Source of the DNA: a virus
IMG/VR virus record: IMGVR_UViG_3300044960_000921
Location: 78,955 to 142,954 of that record
Direction: 5' to 3' (one strand)
Length of the DNA stretch: 64,000 bases
The notes beneath the pieces are model-generated. The model did not search any database. It saw only the letters and a list, made by a program, of their open reading frames with translations, and was not told where the DNA came from. Positions 62,852-64,000 of the stretch are shown here, one piece after another. Position 1 is the first letter of the stretch. Each line of letters opens with the position of its first letter. Both the position numbers and the translations under genes were made by a program.

Positions 62852-64000
62852 TCAAGACTTCCTCGCCTTCTTGGCCATCTCCTCCATGTGAAGGTGGTCC
62901 TGATAGACCTTGCCGTAGGTCGTGGCGATCATCCGCCCATCCTGGTGGCCAAGGAGCGAGGCGAGGGCCGTCAGCTCGACGCCGTTCTTCAGCGCCTGCG
63001 TGGTGTACCCCTTCCTCCACGCCCCCAGGTGGAACTTCGGCACCTTCTCGCGAACGTACCGCGCTCGCTCCGCTTTCCATCGCTGCAGGGCGTCCTGCCG
63101 GTCGGCGCGGGCCTGGCTGGTCAGCCCCCTCGGGATGCGGCCGCGTTTCGGTCGCGGGTGGCCATCACGATCCATCATCTGCTCGGCCAGCCGGAGCCGG
63201 AGGCGGCGCATGGCGCAGTTGATGGAGTCCTTGTTCCACGGCGACCCATCGGAATTGCGGAACAACGGGCCTGCCGGCCGCTGCTCTGCCAGGGGGGCCA
63301 CCAAGGCCATGCCGGCTTCCGTCAGGTAGATGATCCGGTGCCGCTTCTTCCCCTTGGCCTCCCTGGGCGGGAGCACGATGCGGTTTCCTGCGATGTGCCG
63401 GGCCTCGATCTTGACCACTTCCTGCGGTCTGACGCCGGTTTCCCACGCGAAATCGAGCAGGGCGCGGAAGTTCGGCTCCTCGACGGCCTCCATGACCTCC
63501 GCGTAATCGGCCGGGGTGACGGCCAGCTCGCGGATCTCGCGGGCCGGTTTCTTCAGCTTCGCCAGCGGGGTCTGGGCGATGATGCCTTCCGTCAGTGCCC
63601 AGTTGAATGCCCGCTGGACGGCGGCGAGGAAATCGTTCTTCGTGGTCGAGTTCCACCCCTTGGAGTCGATGATCCGGGTCAGGTGGTAGGGCTTCAGGTC
63701 CTGGCAAGGGAGCGTGTGGGGGATGCCGTCGGCGAGATTCTGGAGGCGGCGGCGGTAGGCTTCGTAGGTGAGCCGGTCGCGGTTCTTCTGGCACCAATCG
63801 AGGAAGAGGTCGACCACCTCGACAGCGGCCAGCGAGGAGGGGATGATGGCGGGCTGTTCCGGCGGCCTGGCCATCAGCTCATGATAGAGCCGCCAGGCGG
63901 TCGCCTCGTCGGGATCGAGGCGGTGCTGCTTCTTGCCGATCTGGACGTAGAAGCACTTCGTCTGCTCTCGCCAGAACGGCTCGGGCCGCTTCTTCGGCAT
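62852..64000 (-). CDS. Tyrosine recombinase/integrase
   Basis: 382 residues, ATG at the window's right edge (63998-64000), so upstream sequence is not seen. Core-binding domain about 55-165, catalytic domain from 165. Catalytic residues: R191 (TGVRPQEV), a lysine near EAKGKKRH, R329 (FHLGAWRKGYTT), H352 (LGHQDG) and Y362 (TTYGKV). The HxxR box is unusual: the canonical histidine position before R329 is a glycine, although H324 lies nearby, and the residue after R329 is K rather than H. Inserts or excises the element. Confidence 0.9.
   Translation of the reverse strand: MPKKRPEPFWREQTKCFYVQIGKKQHRLDPDEATAWRLYHELMARPPEQPAIIPSSLAAVEVVDLFLDWCQKNRDRLTYEAYRRRLQNLADGIPHTLPCQDLKPYHLTRIIDSKGWNSTTKNDFLAAVQRAFNWALTEGIIAQTPLAKLKKPAREIRELAVTPADYAEVMEAVEEPNFRALLDFAWETGVRPQEVVKIEARHIAGNRIVLPPREAKGKKRHRIIYLTEAGMALVAPLAEQRPAGPLFRNSDGSPWNKDSINCAMRRLRLRLAEQMMDRDGHPRPKRGRIPRGLTSQARADRQDALQRWKAERARYVREKVPKFHLGAWRKGYTTQALKNGVELTALASLLGHQDGRMIATTYGKVYQDHLHMEEMAKKARKS

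Overview
The window is one contiguous high-GC mobile element. It reads as a contractile-tailed (myovirus) phage or prophage that also carries plasmid-type mobilisation and partition genes. The left third (about 1 to 22.8 kb) is a complete minus-strand late operon. In transcription order it holds small terminase, large terminase, portal, a glycine-rich protein, an acidic protein, an Acb1-protease-scaffold polyprotein, major capsid, head-tail connectors, sheath, tube, a frameshifted tail chaperone, tape measure, gpU-like, gpX, gpD, gpV, gp25/W, J and I-like baseplate proteins, and a tail fibre cut by the left edge. Two free-standing homing endonucleases (GIY-YIG and HNH) sit between tail genes. 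The host cannot be fixed from sequence. The GC-rich codon use, Shine-Dalgarno starts mixed with weak starts, MobF relaxase type and sigma-like protein would fit a planctomycete or another high-GC Gram-negative-type bacterium; this is inference only.

From 22.9 to 31.4 kb lies the replication and recombination block. It has an AT-rich iteron-like region (23.58-23.86 kb), a PrimPol/PriCT-2/DUF3987 replication protein, an AlpA-like regulator, and a plus-strand operon of Sak4-like ATPase, DUF669 SSB-like protein, Cas4/RecB-type nuclease and DEAD/DEAH helicase driven by a consensus sigma-70 promoter. From 31.4 to 36.4 kb a small Cro/CI-like regulator divides a minus-strand operon of small proteins (DUF1508, VRR-NUC) from a plus-strand operon of small soluble and membrane proteins.

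From 36.4 to 56.2 kb the element looks like a plasmid backbone. It has a candidate oriT, a 928-residue MobF (TrwC/TraI) relaxase-helicase, an orphan ParB, a VirD4/TraG coupling protein and co-oriented small genes. Between these lies a DNA-modification island: a transglycosylase/DpdA-like protein, a GNAT/Mom-like protein, a PAPS-reductase-like PP-loop enzyme, an N-type MTase, a C5-MTase with an eight-repeat specificity region, and a possible Nmad5-like protein. From 56.3 to 62.7 kb is a cargo and metabolism operon: TerD, DUF475/TerC-like, DUF3310, ThyX, a PD-(D/E)XK nuclease, a SNF2 helicase and DUF1643. A tyrosine recombinase ends the window at the right edge.

The points most worth attention are: (1) an anti-CBASS Acb1 domain fused to the prohead protease and scaffold, with an internal start for free scaffold; (2) phage structural genes, MobF relaxase, coupling protein and ParB on one element; (3) a promoter family, TCTGCTTGCGC-N17-(T/A)AT-like, shared by three unlinked plus-strand transcription units; (4) an iteron-type origin beside the replicase; (5) a dense nucleotide-modification island; (6) an exact -1 frameshift heptamer in the tail chaperone gene.
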